Assembly (NCBI RefSeq): GCF_002811925.1
Contig: NZ_NPDS01000003.1
Coordinates: forward strand, 186,001 to 250,000
DNA length: 64,000 nucleotides
Direction of reading: 5' to 3'
DNA from: Leptospira barantonii
GTDB lineage: Bacteria; Spirochaetota; Leptospiria; Leptospirales; Leptospiraceae
Shown here: positions 33,618-51,187 of the stretch, in pieces
How the letters are laid out: each line of letters opens with the position of its first letter
Numbering within the stretch: position 1 is the first letter of the stretch
Program-made: the position numbers and the translations under genes
Notes under the pieces: generated by a model
What the model saw: only the letters and a program-made list of their open reading frames with translations
What the model was told of the DNA's origin: nothing
Database searches by the model: none

Positions 33618-34919
33618 ATGAAAAAGAAAGTTCAATACAGTCCGGCCCAAAAAGCGGTGATCGAAGAGGATACGAGATTCGTTCAAGTCGTGGCCGCCGC
33701 GGGTTCCGGAAAAACGAGTACGATGGTGGGGATCATCGAAAGAATCTTAGTCGAAAACTTATTTCCGGAAGAATCGATCCTAGTATTGACCTTTTCGAAA
33801 AAGGCCGCAGGTGAAATTTCTGAAAGAATCCGCAACGCGACCGACAACGATTCCATTCGAGTTCAAACGTTTCACGCGTATTGTTTGTATGCGCTTACGC
33901 GATGGCATCCCGAGTTCAAAAAACAAAAACCGAAAATTCTTCCTCCCGAAGAAAAGAATCGGTTCTATAAGGAATATCTAAAACAAAAACGGGACGAGAT
34001 CGGAGGAATCCCTTACGAACTTTTTTGGGCGGAGAACGTTCCTTATATCCAAGAACATTTTTCCGAAATCAAAAAGAATCTCGATGTCGCTTATCAAAAG
34101 TATAAGAAGATAGAAGGTTATCTGGACTTCGAAGACTTGGTGAGCGGATTTTTGGAAGGTTTGCAAAACGGGGAAGAATGGACATTCGAGTCCAAACGTT
34201 CCGTTCAAAAAATCATCGTGGACGAATTTCAAGATACGGACTTGGAACAACTCAAGTTCCTGCAACTGTTGTCGGACAGCGCTTCGATCGTCGTAGTCGG
34301 AGACGATTCTCAAAGTATATACAGCTTTCGAGGTGCGGAACCGAAAGCCTTTTTAAATTTTCAAAAGTATTTCGATCCTTGTAAGATTCATTTTTTAAGC
34401 ACGAACTATCGTTCCTTACCCGAAATCATCCGCGTATCCGCAATCCCGATCGAAAAGAATCTGGAAAAAATCGAAAAGGAAGTTCTCCCTTCCCGCAAGG
34501 GAAAAGGTTTTGTAAGGAGAATTTTGATGGAAGAAGCGGCCGATCTAATTCCTTATCTGGCTCGCGCCATCCATTCTTCGCAAGGCGACGTAAAAATTCT
34601 GTGTCGATCGAACTTTAGAATTAGCGAATATATCCGAGCGGGCGTTCCCGAATCCTTTTTGATGACGATCCACGCGAGCAAGGGTTTGGAATTTCATACG
34701 GTGTTCGTCGATCTCGCGGACGGTTGGAACGCAAGACCCGATTCTCCGCGGGAAACGATCGAAGAAGAAAGAAGAATTTTGTATGTCGGTTTATCGAGAG
34801 CCGAAGATCGTCTGTTGATTTTAGGAGCGGCCAAAAATTCAAGAAGAGAAACGATCGAAAACGAATTTTTCGGTTATTTCAAACGGATCAAAAAAGCGGA
34901 GCCGGAAGATTTGGAATGA
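33618..34919 (+). CDS. Short UvrD/PcrA-like superfamily 1 helicase
   Basis: ATP-dependent DNA helicase of 433 residues, much shorter than the usual 650-750. Motifs in order: Q-motif [10 protein letters not shown], Walker [14 protein letters not shown] (26-34), Ia [43 protein letters not shown]-like [28 protein letters not shown] and [17 protein letters not shown]. All catalytic motifs are present; the loss is in the 1B/2B insert domains and the C-terminal tail. It may act in repair or recombination with little processivity. ATG 33618 follows AAAGGA closely. Confidence 0.9.
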   Translation: MKKKVQYSPAQKAVIEEDTRFVQVVAAAGSGKTSTMVGIIERILVENLFPEESILVLTFSKKAAGEISERIRNATDNDSIRVQTFHAYCLYALTRWHPEFKKQKPKILPPEEKNRFYKEYLKQKRDEIGGIPYELFWAENVPYIQEHFSEIKKNLDVAYQKYKKIEGYLDFEDLVSGFLEGLQNGEEWTFESKRSVQKIIVDEFQDTDLEQLKFLQLLSDSASIVVVGDDSQSIYSFRGAEPKAFLNFQKYFDPCKIHFLSTNYRSLPEIIRVSAIPIEKNLEKIEKEVLPSRKGKGFVRRILMEEAADLIPYLARAIHSSQGDVKILCRSNFRISEYIRAGVPESFLMTIHASKGLEFHTVFVDLADGWNARPDSPRETIEEERRILYVGLSRAEDRLLILGAAKNSRRETIENEFFGYFKRIKKAEPEDLE

Positions 34920-34981
34920 TATTATAGAATTATGACATACAAATATAGATTCGATCCGAAAAGATCGGCGAATTTCCGTTC

Positions 34982-36541
<1,560 letters not shown>

Positions 36542-36823
36542 AAACGTCGTCGACGATTCCCTTGTTACGGGTTTCGATCGATTTCCTTCATTCCACTATA
36601 CCGAAAAAAAGAGTCGATTGAGCAACTCAATTTCGAGACAAAATGCCCGCGTGATTGACGAAGCGGCGATGTGAAAAGACGATCCGATGGAGAATCCATC
36701 CGATCTCTATTTCTAAAGAATCATCCTAATTAGGGAGCGTTCATTGCCATTTTGATATCGTTCATCAAAAATTAGTTTCAATAATTAATTTCCAGGTTAT
36801 ATTCGAAGCCCAAGGAGAATCGA

Positions 36824-37150
36824 ATGGCAAAAAAAGTATTGTTGATACTGTTTTCAATCTTTATGATGATCGCGGTCGGAACGGCTTACGCCGGCAACGT
36901 TCAATCCGGCTGTACATTCAAAGGTAAAAAACTTTATGGAAAGATTCAGATCGTAACGAGTTTCCCGGACGTAAAAGTACAGGAAGTGACTTCCTTTCCG
37001 GATCTAAAAGTTCAAAAAGTAACCTCCTTCCCGGACTCTTGCGGTAAATGGGAGATCGTAGATTCTTTTCCGGATACAAAGGTTCAATTCGTAACCAGCT
37101 TTCCGGATATAAAAATCCAATACGTGACTAGCTTTCCGGGAGAGAATTAA
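36824..37150 (+). CDS. Secreted VTSFPD-repeat protein 1
   Basis: A 108-residue exported protein with signal peptide (1-23, ending TAYAG). The mature part has six copies of an 11-residue unit, VTSFPD followed by xKVQx (starts at residues 44, 55, 66, 79, 90 and 101), interrupted after the third by DSCGKW with a two-residue insertion. Cys30 and Cys73 could form a disulfide. Repeats of this form would stack as short beta strands; similar short repeat proteins occur in other bacteria. Function unknown. ATG 36824 has AAGGAG eight bases upstream. Confidence 0.75.
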   Translation: MAKKVLLILFSIFMMIAVGTAYAGNVQSGCTFKGKKLYGKIQIVTSFPDVKVQEVTSFPDLKVQKVTSFPDSCGKWEIVDSFPDTKVQFVTSFPDIKIQYVTSFPGEN

Positions 37151-37369
37151 GTCTCTCGTTTGGAAAAATGAAATTCGATTTACAAGAATTCATTTTTTGT
37201 AAATCGAAATTCGAAACATAATATCAAAACAAAATCCTATCTCTATTTAAAAATCCGTTCTTCCCTTCAAAAAAGCACAAAGACAAATCGAGATTCGTTT
37301 CAATTTGGAACCGCTTCGAGTTTGAATCGTTCCAACCTATATTTCCCGAATCCAAACGGAGTCTTGTGT

Positions 37370-37696
37370 ATGAAACGTATTCTATTCTCATTTTGTCTTT
37401 TCTTCTTCGTCATCGCAAACGGGGTTCAAGCAAAGAATAAAAACATAGCCGGCGACTGCACGTTCAACGGGAAAAAATTATACGGCAAAATCAAAGTCGT
37501 TACGAGTTTCCCGGACGTCAAAGTGAAAGTGGTGGATTCTTTTTCCGATCTAAAAGTTAAGGTCGTGGAGTCCTTCCCGGATTCTTGCGGAAAATGGAAA
37601 ATGGTTGAATCCTCACCCAATACGAAGATAAAGTTCGTCACTAGTTTTCCGGACGTTAAGATAGAATACGTTTCCTCTTCTCCGGGACTCAAATAA
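37370..37696 (+). CDS. Secreted VTSFPD-repeat protein 2 (paralogue)
   Basis: A tandem paralogue with the same length (108 residues): signal peptide, Cys pair at the same places, [20 protein letters not shown] at the start of the repeats and SSPGLK at the end. The repeats have drifted (VDSFSD, VESFPD, VESSPN, VSSSPG), so the Phe and Asp of each unit vary more than in copy 1. Starting at ATG 37370 gives the signal peptide; an upstream ATG at 37322 would not. It lies 220 bases after copy 1 and just ahead of the cyclase gene. Confidence 0.72.
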   Translation: MKRILFSFCLFFFVIANGVQAKNKNIAGDCTFNGKKLYGKIKVVTSFPDVKVKVVDSFSDLKVKVVESFPDSCGKWKMVESSPNTKIKFVTSFPDVKIEYVSSSPGLK

Positions 37697-37706
37697 CGCA
37701 GGACTG

Positions 37707-38906
37707 ATGAACGTGAATCGTCTAACACAAAATAGAATATCGGAACGAAGAGAAGGAATGAAAGAAATTCTTAACTGGTTGTCCAGCCCCGAGTCGAGAG
37801 CCTTGGAAGCAAAGGAACTGATCGAAACTCTCAATCAAAAAATCATCGAAGCGGGAATTCCCGTCTGGAGATTTTTTACGAGTATACCCACGATGCATCC
37901 GGAAGTGATGGTGAGATCGATCATCTGGACGAGAGGGGAAGAAACTCAAGTCGTATTAATTCCACACGACGGATTACAACAACAGCAATACAGGGACAGC
38001 CCTATCTTTTTGATCCGGGAAGGACAAAGGGATTTTATCCGTTGCAAGTTGACCGGACCCGACGCGGATCTATCCTATCCCATCTGCGTCGACTTACAAG
38101 AAAAAGGTGGAACCGACTATTGTATCTTCGTTTCCATTTTCGGTACCGACATACGAAGTGTGATATCTTGGACGACCGACGCACCCGGTGGATTTACGGA
38201 AGAACAAATCGACGCCTTAAATTCCATTCGAAGCGTTCTATCTTTGCGTTTGGATTTGGAATCCAGAAAATTCGCGGTCAACGAATTGTTGGAAGTGTAT
38301 CTCGGACCGAACGCATCCAAACGAGTTTTATCCGGAGAATTCAGAAGAGGAACCGGAGAAACCATCTACGCCGCGATTCTTTGCGCGGACCTACGAGACT
38401 TTTCGTCTTTGAGCGAAAACAATTCTCCTAAAAAAATCGTGGAAGTTTTGGACAACTATTTCGAACTCACGGCTCAACCGATTCAGGAAGAAAAGGGCGA
38501 AATTCTTAAGTTCATCGGAGACGCGATCCTCGCGGTTTTTCCGGCCGAAGAAGATCCGCATAAGGCGTGTTTGGCGGCGTTGAGCGCGGCTCGCAAGATT
38601 AAGAATTCCGTAATACAATGGAACTTAGAACATCCGGATTCTCAGATTCATTTGGGTATGGCGTTGAACGTGGGCGATGTCGTTTACGGAAACGTAGGCG
38701 CCAAAGATCGACTCGACTTCACAGTAATCGGAAACGCTGTCAATCAGGCGTTCCGTGTGGAATCTTTCTGTAAGGATTTTGGTGAGAATATTCTGACGAC
38801 TGAAGAATTTGCGACTAAAACCGGAATGGAGAATTTTGAACTTCTCGGAGAGCGACAACTCAAAGGAATCACCGGAAAAAGAAATATCTATTCTCCTCGG
38901 AACTAA
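37707..38906 (+). CDS. Class III adenylate/guanylate cyclase domain protein
   Basis: A 399-residue predicted nucleotide cyclase. Residues about 1-205 may hold a GAF-like sensor ([20 protein letters not shown] is a helix before it ends). From about 220 the class III catalytic domain runs: [15 protein letters not shown] (metal Asp), [11 protein letters not shown] (second metal Asp in GDA), [17 protein letters not shown] and [18 protein letters not shown] (Asn and Arg transition-state residues). Both metal-binding aspartates and the Asn-Arg pair are present, so activity is expected; ATP versus GTP cannot be told with certainty. ATG 37707 is used; an ATG at 37758 is a possible alternative. Confidence 0.88.
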   Translation: MNVNRLTQNRISERREGMKEILNWLSSPESRALEAKELIETLNQKIIEAGIPVWRFFTSIPTMHPEVMVRSIIWTRGEETQVVLIPHDGLQQQQYRDSPIFLIREGQRDFIRCKLTGPDADLSYPICVDLQEKGGTDYCIFVSIFGTDIRSVISWTTDAPGGFTEEQIDALNSIRSVLSLRLDLESRKFAVNELLEVYLGPNASKRVLSGEFRRGTGETIYAAILCADLRDFSSLSENNSPKKIVEVLDNYFELTAQPIQEEKGEILKFIGDAILAVFPAEEDPHKACLAALSAARKIKNSVIQWNLEHPDSQIHLGMALNVGDVVYGNVGAKDRLDFTVIGNAVNQAFRVESFCKDFGENILTTEEFATKTGMENFELLGERQLKGITGKRNIYSPRN

Positions 38907-38930
38907 AAGGCGGGAAAACCCGCCTTTTTC
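38905..38930. terminator. Bidirectional terminator between cyclase and acyl-CoA dehydrogenase genes
   Basis: GGCGGG (38909-38914), loop AAAA and CCCGCC (38919-38924), followed by T5 on the plus strand and a T4 run on the minus strand. Located at the stop codon of the cyclase gene. Confidence 0.92.
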
Positions 38931-39007
38931 ATCGTTCAAAACCGGATTCAGTTTTTTAAATATTCAAAAATCTGAATCCGATTCTCTTTTGCCGAATCGA
39001 TCTTAGA

Positions 39008-40684
<1,677 letters not shown>

Positions 40685-40853
40685 GGGTTTTTAATCCTGA
40701 TGTAAAAAATTCGAATCTGATAACTACAAAATCACGACTTCTCCCCCTGTCATTTGCTTTTTGAGGTGCATTCTCAAGGAACGAAAGGAGGTTTCAACGG
40801 ATGTAGAATCCGAAAGAATAAAAGAATTCGATGGATTATGTCGAAATGACGGA

Positions 40854-41624
40854 TTACTTCTTTAAGAATTCGGAACAGAAATGATCCAACGCTTTGGCGG
40901 CCTTATCGTGCCCCAAGGTATAGGCCTGATACAAATCCTTACAACCGTTCTTTTTAAAATCCGGATTTTCGGTAGAATTCACCGAAACCAAAATGATTCC
41001 TCTGTTGTAATACGCACGAGGGTTTTTAGGATCGAGTTGAATGACCTTATCGAAGTCTTGATAAGCGTCTCCTAATTTACTCATTCGGATCGAAACCGCT
41101 CCGCGTTCCACCAAGGCCTCCACCCAATTCGGATCGACTTCGATACAACGATTCAAGTCTTCGATCGCTTCCGGATAGGTTTGAAGTTCGTTACCGATTT
41201 TTCCTCGCATCAAATAAGATCGATTGAATTCGGGATTGAGGCGAATGGATTCGTTGATGTCCGTGAGAGCCTTCTTGTATTCTCCCATATAGTAATACGT
41301 GTATCCTCTATGGAAAATTGCTTGGCTGTTGTTCGCATTCAATCGAATCGCTTCCGTGAAATCGACGATCGCGTCCTCGTATTTATATAAATTCACTTTG
41401 ACCCAACCCCGGAAATCGATCGCGTTATCGTCCTTAGGATTCAACTTGACCGATTGATTGCAAAGGTCCAGGGCTTGTTCGAATTTCTTTTGATTGTAGA
41501 GTTCGGCACATTGATCCTTCTTCTTGGAAGATTCTTTAGCGCCTTCCGGTTCGGATCCGACGGAGAATGTAGAAAAACAGAAAAGTATTATTAAGAAGAA
41601 TAGAATTCTTACGTTGAACGTCAT
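40854..41624 (-). CDS. Periplasmic TPR-repeat protein
   Basis: Exported protein of 256 residues: signal peptide (FLIILFCFSTFSVG), then about five tetratricopeptide repeats with the W-L-G-Y-A-F-A-P pattern (AIFHRGYTYYYMGEYKKAL, AYYNRGIILVSV). Protein-protein scaffold in the periplasm; partner unknown. The start codon lies inside a perfect hairpin (see the regulatory entry), which may tune its translation. It is downstream of, and on the same strand as, the glycan operon, whose last gene ends at 41700. Confidence 0.88.
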   Translation of the reverse strand: MTFNVRILFFLIILFCFSTFSVGSEPEGAKESSKKKDQCAELYNQKKFEQALDLCNQSVKLNPKDDNAIDFRGWVKVNLYKYEDAIVDFTEAIRLNANNSQAIFHRGYTYYYMGEYKKALTDINESIRLNPEFNRSYLMRGKIGNELQTYPEAIEDLNRCIEVDPNWVEALVERGAVSIRMSKLGDAYQDFDKVIQLDPKNPRAYYNRGIILVSVNSTENPDFKKNGCKDLYQAYTLGHDKAAKALDHFCSEFLKK

Positions 41625-41650
41625 AGAGGCCCTTCCTATCGGGCCTCTAT
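41623..41650 (-). promoter_or_regulatory. Hairpin covering the TPR gene's start codon
   Basis: In the transcript AUAGAGGCCC (41650-41641) pairs perfectly with GGGCCUCUAU (41632-41623) around GAUAGGAA. The AU of the start codon is in the second arm and the AGGA Shine-Dalgarno is in the loop. On this strand no U run follows, so translational control is more likely than termination. Confidence 0.6.
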
Positions 41651-41699
41651 TTTACGATTCAGAATAGTTTGTCAAAAAAGAATTCTTAAATTTTGAGAA

Positions 41700-42899
<1,200 letters not shown>

Positions 42900-42902
42900 A
42901 TT

Positions 42903-43603
42903 CTAACCTGCTAAACCGAGTTTTCTGCGGAGAAGTTTGAGCGCGAACCCGATCGCCTGTTTCAACACTCTTCGATTGAAGGAAGAATTGGAAAACACGT
43001 AATGAATTCCGATCTCACGGATTGTTCCCTTGTTTTTTGCTACGATCGAAAGCGCTTCCATGTGAAAGTCGAAAGCGATGGATTCGAGTTTGGATTCTGC
43101 GATCCAGGTAAACGCCCTTTTGGAATACTTTCTGTAACCCGAAGTACAATCCTTCAGACGATAACCGAATAGATCGAAAAATCCCGGAGAAATGCAGTAG
43201 TTCATCACCTTTGCCGCAGTAAAAGATATTAGCTTTCTGTAAAGTGGAACCCCGTCCGAGGTTACACGACTTCCGATCACAAGATCCGCTTCGGTTTTGA
43301 TAAACTCGGGAAGTTTGGAAGGATCGTGAGAAAGTCCGGCGTCCATCGTAACTACGGAATCGTATTTTTTTTCGACGGCGAATTTCATCCCGTCCTGAAT
43401 ACCGCCGGGGATATGAGTGTTCTTCTCGTGACGGATCGTAAACAGTTTCTTAGGATGTTTTTTGATCAGAGCCTTTAGAATGGTCGGAGTTTTGTCCTTG
43501 GACGCGTCGTCTACGACGAGGACGTCCGAATGAACGAGCGCCCTCTCCACGACTTCTTGAATGGTTTCTTCTTCGTTGTAAGCCGGAATTACGACCAGAT
43601 TCT

Positions 43604-43607
<4 letters not shown>
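42903..43607 (-). CDS. Family 2 glycosyltransferase (dolichyl-phosphate mannosyltransferase-like)
   Basis: A 234-residue cytosolic-face transferase with a GT-A fold: LVVIPAYNEEETIQEVVE, VLVVDDASKDKTP, SVVTMDAGLSHDP (metal DxD-like region is DAGLSHD), and LVIGSRVTSDGVPLYRK. It lacks C-terminal membrane helices, so it is the soluble type of DPM1. It likely charges a polyprenyl phosphate with a sugar that the membrane protein downstream uses. Its start overlaps the epimerase stop by four bases (43604-43607). The DXD is atypical as DAG. Confidence 0.88.
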
Positions 43608-44641
<1,034 letters not shown>

Positions 44642-44694
44642 AAATATCCCTTTTCTATATTCTAAAATTACAAAATTCTAAATCGATTTGCGGT

Positions 44695-46152
<1,458 letters not shown>

Positions 46153-46195
46153 TGGAGATACGCTATTTTTACGGGCCTACGGTGTCAAAAAGGAT

Positions 46196-46450
46196 TTAGG
46201 AGGCCTGATTGCGTACTAAGGAAGCGCGGATTCGGAGAAGATTGTTTTTGATTCTTCTCTTCTGATCTTCGGTCAGAAAGATTTCGTTTCTTTCGGCTCT
46301 TTGAATGACCAAGTCCGCCTTGGTCACGAACTCGATCGCCGCGTCGTCCAAGGATTCCCTGTTTTTCTGTTTCTCTCGAAACACGTTCAGGGCCCTTTGG
46401 ACTTCCATCAATTCTTGAGTGACGTTTTTGATTTCAAGATCCGAATTCAT
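46196..46450 (-). CDS. Small helical hypothetical protein
   Basis: An 84-residue highly charged, mostly helical protein (VTQELMEVQRALNVFREKQ, IKNNLLRIRASLVRN) with coiled-coil character and no signal peptide. No family recognised. It is separated by 92 bases from mltG and by 43 bases from the glycan operon, all on the minus strand, so it may lie in one transcript with mltG upstream. Confidence 0.55.
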   Translation of the reverse strand: MNSDLEIKNVTQELMEVQRALNVFREKQKNRESLDDAAIEFVTKADLVIQRAERNEIFLTEDQKRRIKNNLLRIRASLVRNQAS

Positions 46451-46542
46451 GGTGTTTACTCTCCATTTGAAATTCGGTCATAAAATCCGTTTTCTGTACA
46501 GAAGAATTTTCAGGATCTTACGCTCGTATAAGATTTCCGATT

Positions 46543-47559
<1,017 letters not shown>

Positions 47560-47582
47560 AATTTCGTTTCTTTCCTAAATAG

Positions 47583-48379
47583 TGTAGGAACTCCTTCGTC
47601 TATCAATCCTTCGGCGGATTTCCAAATCGATCCAGGGTCAGAATGTAATTTTAATTCTTTTCTGGAAGAAAATTTCGGGGCACCGGAAGTAGTTTCCATT
47701 CTCCCCCGGGAGTTCTTTCCCTAAAAAAACAACTGTAGTAGCCTTCGTGGCAGGCGGCCACTTCCTGTTCCACTCGATAGACCAGAAAACTACGATCGGC
47801 TGGAGCGAGAATCTCGAGAATTTTTTGAGTGTGACCCGAGGTGTCCCCTTTTTTCCAGAGTTGATTTCTGGATCGGCTGAAGTAATGGGCGAACCCGGTT
47901 TCCAAAGTCAGTCTTTGACTTTCTTTGTTTCCGAACGCCTGCATGAGAATTTGGCCTTTGGAATCGACCGCGATCACTGGTATCATTTCGTTTTCGGGGA
48001 GTTCGAGGAGTTCCCGCGTTTTCTCGAAGTTCAACGGTTTGAATCCCGGATGAAGAAATAATACCGTGTCCTCGTCGCAGTCCACTTCTTCTTTGGAACC
48101 TTGTGGAAGTTGATTTCTGTAGCTGGGTAATTCTTCTTCGAGGATTCGTGTTAAAGACGAAATCGAGCGGCTCGGTTCTTGAATTTGTAAGATCGTAATT
48201 TTGCGAGAACTCATAACGTTTTTGGAAATGTAGGAACTCCTATAACCAAGGTTTTGGAAATTCGACTCCAGTCCATTGGAAATGGAGAATTTGTCGTCAC
48301 AACCGTTGTAGGAACTCCTTCGTTTTTAACAATTACCACAAAGCTCCCCAACCTCTTCGAAAAATGTAGGAACTCCTTC
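47583..48379 (+). repeat. Four dispersed TGTAGGAACTCC repeats flanking the HisI-like gene
   Basis: Near-identical 15-mers at 47583-47597, 48229-48243, 48307-48321 and 48365-48379, all in the plus orientation and all intergenic, with core TGTAGGAACTCCT. Related GGAACTCC copies lie near 955-965 (inverted), 1095-1108 and 14883-14896. The core can fold as an imperfect inverted repeat (TAGGA/TCCTA). They are a Leptospira-type short repeat by my memory. Confidence 0.85.
47651..48214 (-). CDS. hisI: Phosphoribosyl-AMP cyclohydrolase HisI-like, with displaced DCDxD motif
   Basis: Histidine-pathway HisI-type domain of 187 residues. The C-terminal part is typical: [34 protein letters not shown] (residues 112-128) and [11 protein letters not shown] with Cys155 and Cys162. 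The normal DCDxD motif between these (one Zn Cys and three Mg Asp) is missing: its place reads APADRS (137-142). DCDED is found instead at residues 45-49, in an extra N-terminal 75 residues. The site may be rebuilt by a permuted strand. If not, the enzyme is inactive. The domain is sure, the activity is not. No other his gene is near. Confidence 0.8.
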   Translation of the reverse strand: MSSRKITILQIQEPSRSISSLTRILEEELPSYRNQLPQGSKEEVDCDEDTVLFLHPGFKPLNFEKTRELLELPENEMIPVIAVDSKGQILMQAFGNKESQRLTLETGFAHYFSRSRNQLWKKGDTSGHTQKILEILAPADRSFLVYRVEQEVAACHEGYYSCFFRERTPGGEWKLLPVPRNFLPEKN

Positions 48380-48456
48380 ACTTTCTTGGACTGCTAAATC
48401 GCTCCGAAGATCATCTTTGATTGCAATTTTAAGGAACATAAGAATCTTACAAAAAC

Positions 48457-49302
48457 ATGTTAGAAGCCGCTCTCATCCTACTTGCGCTTTCCTCGATGAG
48501 TTCCCTCGGATTGGAATTGATTCCGGAACAATTGAATTCGATTCGAAAAACCGCGCTCACCGGCTTCGGGGTTTGTTTACTCAACCTAATCGCCCTACCA
48601 ATTCTTGCGTTTTTACTTTGTAAAACCTTCTCGCTTTCCTACGCGGTCAGCTTGGGAATTTTTCTCAGCGCCTCTTCCGGAGGAGGAGCCTCGGCGGGAC
48701 TTTTTATTCTCAAAGCGAAAGGAGCTCCCGCGACCGGAGCGGTTCTACTCGGCCTTTTGAATTTTATAAGCCTTTTTACAGCGCCGCTTTTACTAACTTT
48801 TTATTCCGGAAGTTCGTTTTCGGAAATCGGACAAACCTTCTCCTCCCTTCCGAAACTTTTGACGATCGGACTCGTCTTTTTCGGATTTCCGCTCGCAATC
48901 GGAATTTGGCTTCGTAGAAAAAAAGAAAAACTCGCGCTGAGAATCCTTCCCTATCTATTAAGAATCAGTAATGTAGCTCTGGCATTCTCCATTTTTTATC
49001 TCGGCTTCAAATATTGGCGGGAAATTTTGGAATTCGGAATTCCGGTTTGGGCAGTTTTGTTTCTTTTGATCGGCGCGTCCTTTACGAGCGGACTTTATCT
49101 CTTTCGTGAAAAACCCGAGGACAGAAGAAGCATCGGAATCGTGAGCGGAATCCGTAATCTTTCTTTGGCGCTTCTGCTCGCACAGGAACAATCCGGCGAT
49201 CCGAAGGTTTTGATCTCGATTCTACTTTATGGTTTTATCATGTATTTGATCGCGTTTCCTTCGTCCTTTTTTTGGAGCCGATGGAAAAATCCTAAGTTTT
49301 AA
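48457..49302 (+). CDS. BASS-family (bile acid:sodium symporter-like) transporter
   Basis: Polytopic membrane protein of 281 residues with about nine or ten helices. LGIFLSASSGGGASAGLFILKAKGA (given in parts) resembles the cross-over region between BASS repeats, where sodium and organic-anion ligands bind, and the second repeat begins RSIGIVSGIRNLSLALLLAQ. Substrate of this group varies (bile acids, pyruvate, pantothenate precursors) and cannot be named. A perfect terminator follows. Confidence 0.78.
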   Translation: MLEAALILLALSSMSSLGLELIPEQLNSIRKTALTGFGVCLLNLIALPILAFLLCKTFSLSYAVSLGIFLSASSGGGASAGLFILKAKGAPATGAVLLGLLNFISLFTAPLLLTFYSGSSFSEIGQTFSSLPKLLTIGLVFFGFPLAIGIWLRRKKEKLALRILPYLLRISNVALAFSIFYLGFKYWREILEFGIPVWAVLFLLIGASFTSGLYLFREKPEDRRSIGIVSGIRNLSLALLLAQEQSGDPKVLISILLYGFIMYLIAFPSSFFWSRWKNPKF

Positions 49303-49322
49303 AACAAAGTTTAGAATCAGCC

Positions 49323-49364
49323 GGACTCGAAGGAGAAACATTCGATTCTCCTTCGAGTCCTTTT
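49323..49364 (+). terminator. Strong terminator after the BASS-family gene
   Basis: A perfect 15-base stem, GGACTCGAAGGAGAA (49323-49337) with TTCTCCTTCGAGTCC (49346-49360), then TTTTACG. It lies 20 bases after the stop. Confidence 0.93.
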
Positions 49365-49408
49365 ACGATTTTTTGCGCAACTTCGCTTTTCTACGTTAAC
49401 TCGCTTTG

Positions 49409-49762
<354 letters not shown>

Positions 49763-49892
49763 TCTTCTGACTCCTGCGAGGGGAAAATTCTCCCTCGTTG
49801 GAAACGGTTCTTGAAAAGAATCGCGCGGAACGGTTTTAAGGATTTTTTTTGATTAGAATGGGAAGAATTCTATTTTTTATCGAAATCAAAAC

Positions 49893-50609
49893 TTACTGCA
49901 TCATCGAAAGATTTTTCCGATCGGATTCCCGCAAAGTGTTCAACTCCACTTTCAATCTTTCCAAATCACCCGAACCCTTTGCGCGATAAACACCGCGCAG
50001 ATAATTCTTCTTATCCAAAAGATAAACGTTTTCGGTATGAACGAAATCGTTGAGATCGTCCTTTCCCTGAATGACCTTTATGTCCGCGCCGAATTGATTC
50101 CGCGCCATGTTGTAGATCGTTTTCTTTTGACCCGTAAGAAAAACCCAGTTGCCCTGACTGATTTTATACTGATTTCTGAATTTCTTAAGAATATCCACGG
50201 TATCGAGTTCGGGGTTCACCGAAATGGAAACGATCTGAAGATCCGATTGATCTTCGATCTTGGGAATAAAATTCATCATGTTTCGGGTGATCATCGGACA
50301 AATCCCCTTACACTTCGCGTAAAAGAAGACGACTAACGTGTATTTGTCTCTGAGATCGCGGTTGTTGAATTCCCGATTTTCGTGAGAAACCAAAGAAAAC
50401 TCCGGAACTTTTTTGAGATCCTCGGGAAGTTTTCCGTTTTCTTCGGGCCAAAAAGGGTCCATCACTTCGCTTTTAAAATAAGGAAGAATTCCCGCCTTCG
50501 GCGCGGACGAATACGTAAGCTCCGGATAGAATTTTTCCTGTTTTTCCCCGCAGGCAACGACAAATAATAACAGTAAAATAGAATATACTAATTTCATAAT
50601 TCTTTTCAT
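49893..50609 (-). CDS. SCO1/SenC-family copper chaperone lipoprotein
   Basis: Lipid-anchored thioredoxin-fold protein of 238 residues. Signal LLLLFVVAC places the lipidated Cys at 20. The copper site is CKGIC (Cys100, Cys104) plus His191 in FVHTENVYLLD, all present. SCO proteins deliver copper to the CuA centre of cytochrome oxidase or act in thiol redox. Overlaps the upstream lipoprotein gene by four bases (50606-50609), so co-translated with it. This suggests copper delivery as the theme of the cluster. Confidence 0.92.
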   Translation of the reverse strand: MKRIMKLVYSILLLLFVVACGEKQEKFYPELTYSSAPKAGILPYFKSEVMDPFWPEENGKLPEDLKKVPEFSLVSHENREFNNRDLRDKYTLVVFFYAKCKGICPMITRNMMNFIPKIEDQSDLQIVSISVNPELDTVDILKKFRNQYKISQGNWVFLTGQKKTIYNMARNQFGADIKVIQGKDDLNDFVHTENVYLLDKKNYLRGVYRAKGSGDLERLKVELNTLRESDRKNLSMMQ

Positions 50610-51187
50610 CTAAATGATTCCGTCTTTCGAATCGGCTCGCAGATTTTACTTCCCGGCAAACCCACGGAACTTCCGTCGGCCGCAATCACGGTGTTCATGT
50701 AAATCTGTCCGTGTCGATTCCATTTTTTGGCGACGATCAACTTTCCGTCTTCGTCGAACTTCTCGTAAAGATAGGGTTTGTTGTTATCGTACCATTCCCA
50801 ACGATCGTTTATATATTTACCGGAACGAAATTCGGAATACATCCGGTTGTTTCCGTTCGGAAACCAGGATCTGTGAATCCCTTCCTTCAAACCTTTTTTG
50901 AAGAACCGTTTTTCTAAAACGAAACCTTCCCTGTTTTTGGAAATGAATTCTCCATCGGCGAATCCATTCTTAAACTGAGTCGTTTGAATTTCGCCTAACG
51001 CGGGAATTTCATTCTTCAGAAAACCGGTGAACGGTTTTTGTTTATAAAAAACCCGATCCTGAAATTCAATCAGGTTCGGGTCCGTTTGATCGATCGTTTC
51101 CCCTTCTTGACAGCCGCTCGTGAAAACGACCGTCAAGAAAATCGAAAGGACGAAAAGAGATTTAGTTGGAAACACTTCCGATGACAC
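50606..51187 (-). CDS. YwqK/MORN-like repeat lipoprotein
   Basis: Predicted lipoprotein of about 193 residues, starting at GTG 51187. Signal FVLSIFLTVVFTSGC. The mature part consists of repeats such as FKNGFADGEFISKNREG, FKKGLKEGIHRSWFPNGN and FRSGKYINDRWEWYDNNK, the YwqK/MORN-type beta-hairpin repeat. No ATG is available near the start, and a second GTG four codons later is possible. It overlaps the YHYH-gene stop by 26 bases and the SCO1 gene start by four. Its role is structural or binding; no enzyme motif. Confidence 0.78.
   Translation of the reverse strand: MSSEVFPTKSLFVLSIFLTVVFTSGCQEGETIDQTDPNLIEFQDRVFYKQKPFTGFLKNEIPALGEIQTTQFKNGFADGEFISKNREGFVLEKRFFKKGLKEGIHRSWFPNGNNRMYSEFRSGKYINDRWEWYDNNKPYLYEKFDEDGKLIVAKKWNRHGQIYMNTVIAADGSSVGLPGSKICEPIRKTESFR

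Noticed and set aside
47583..48379. CRISPR-like array
   Set aside because: The TGTAGGAACTCC copies are only 15 bases long with irregular gaps of 50 to 630 bases and a gene between.
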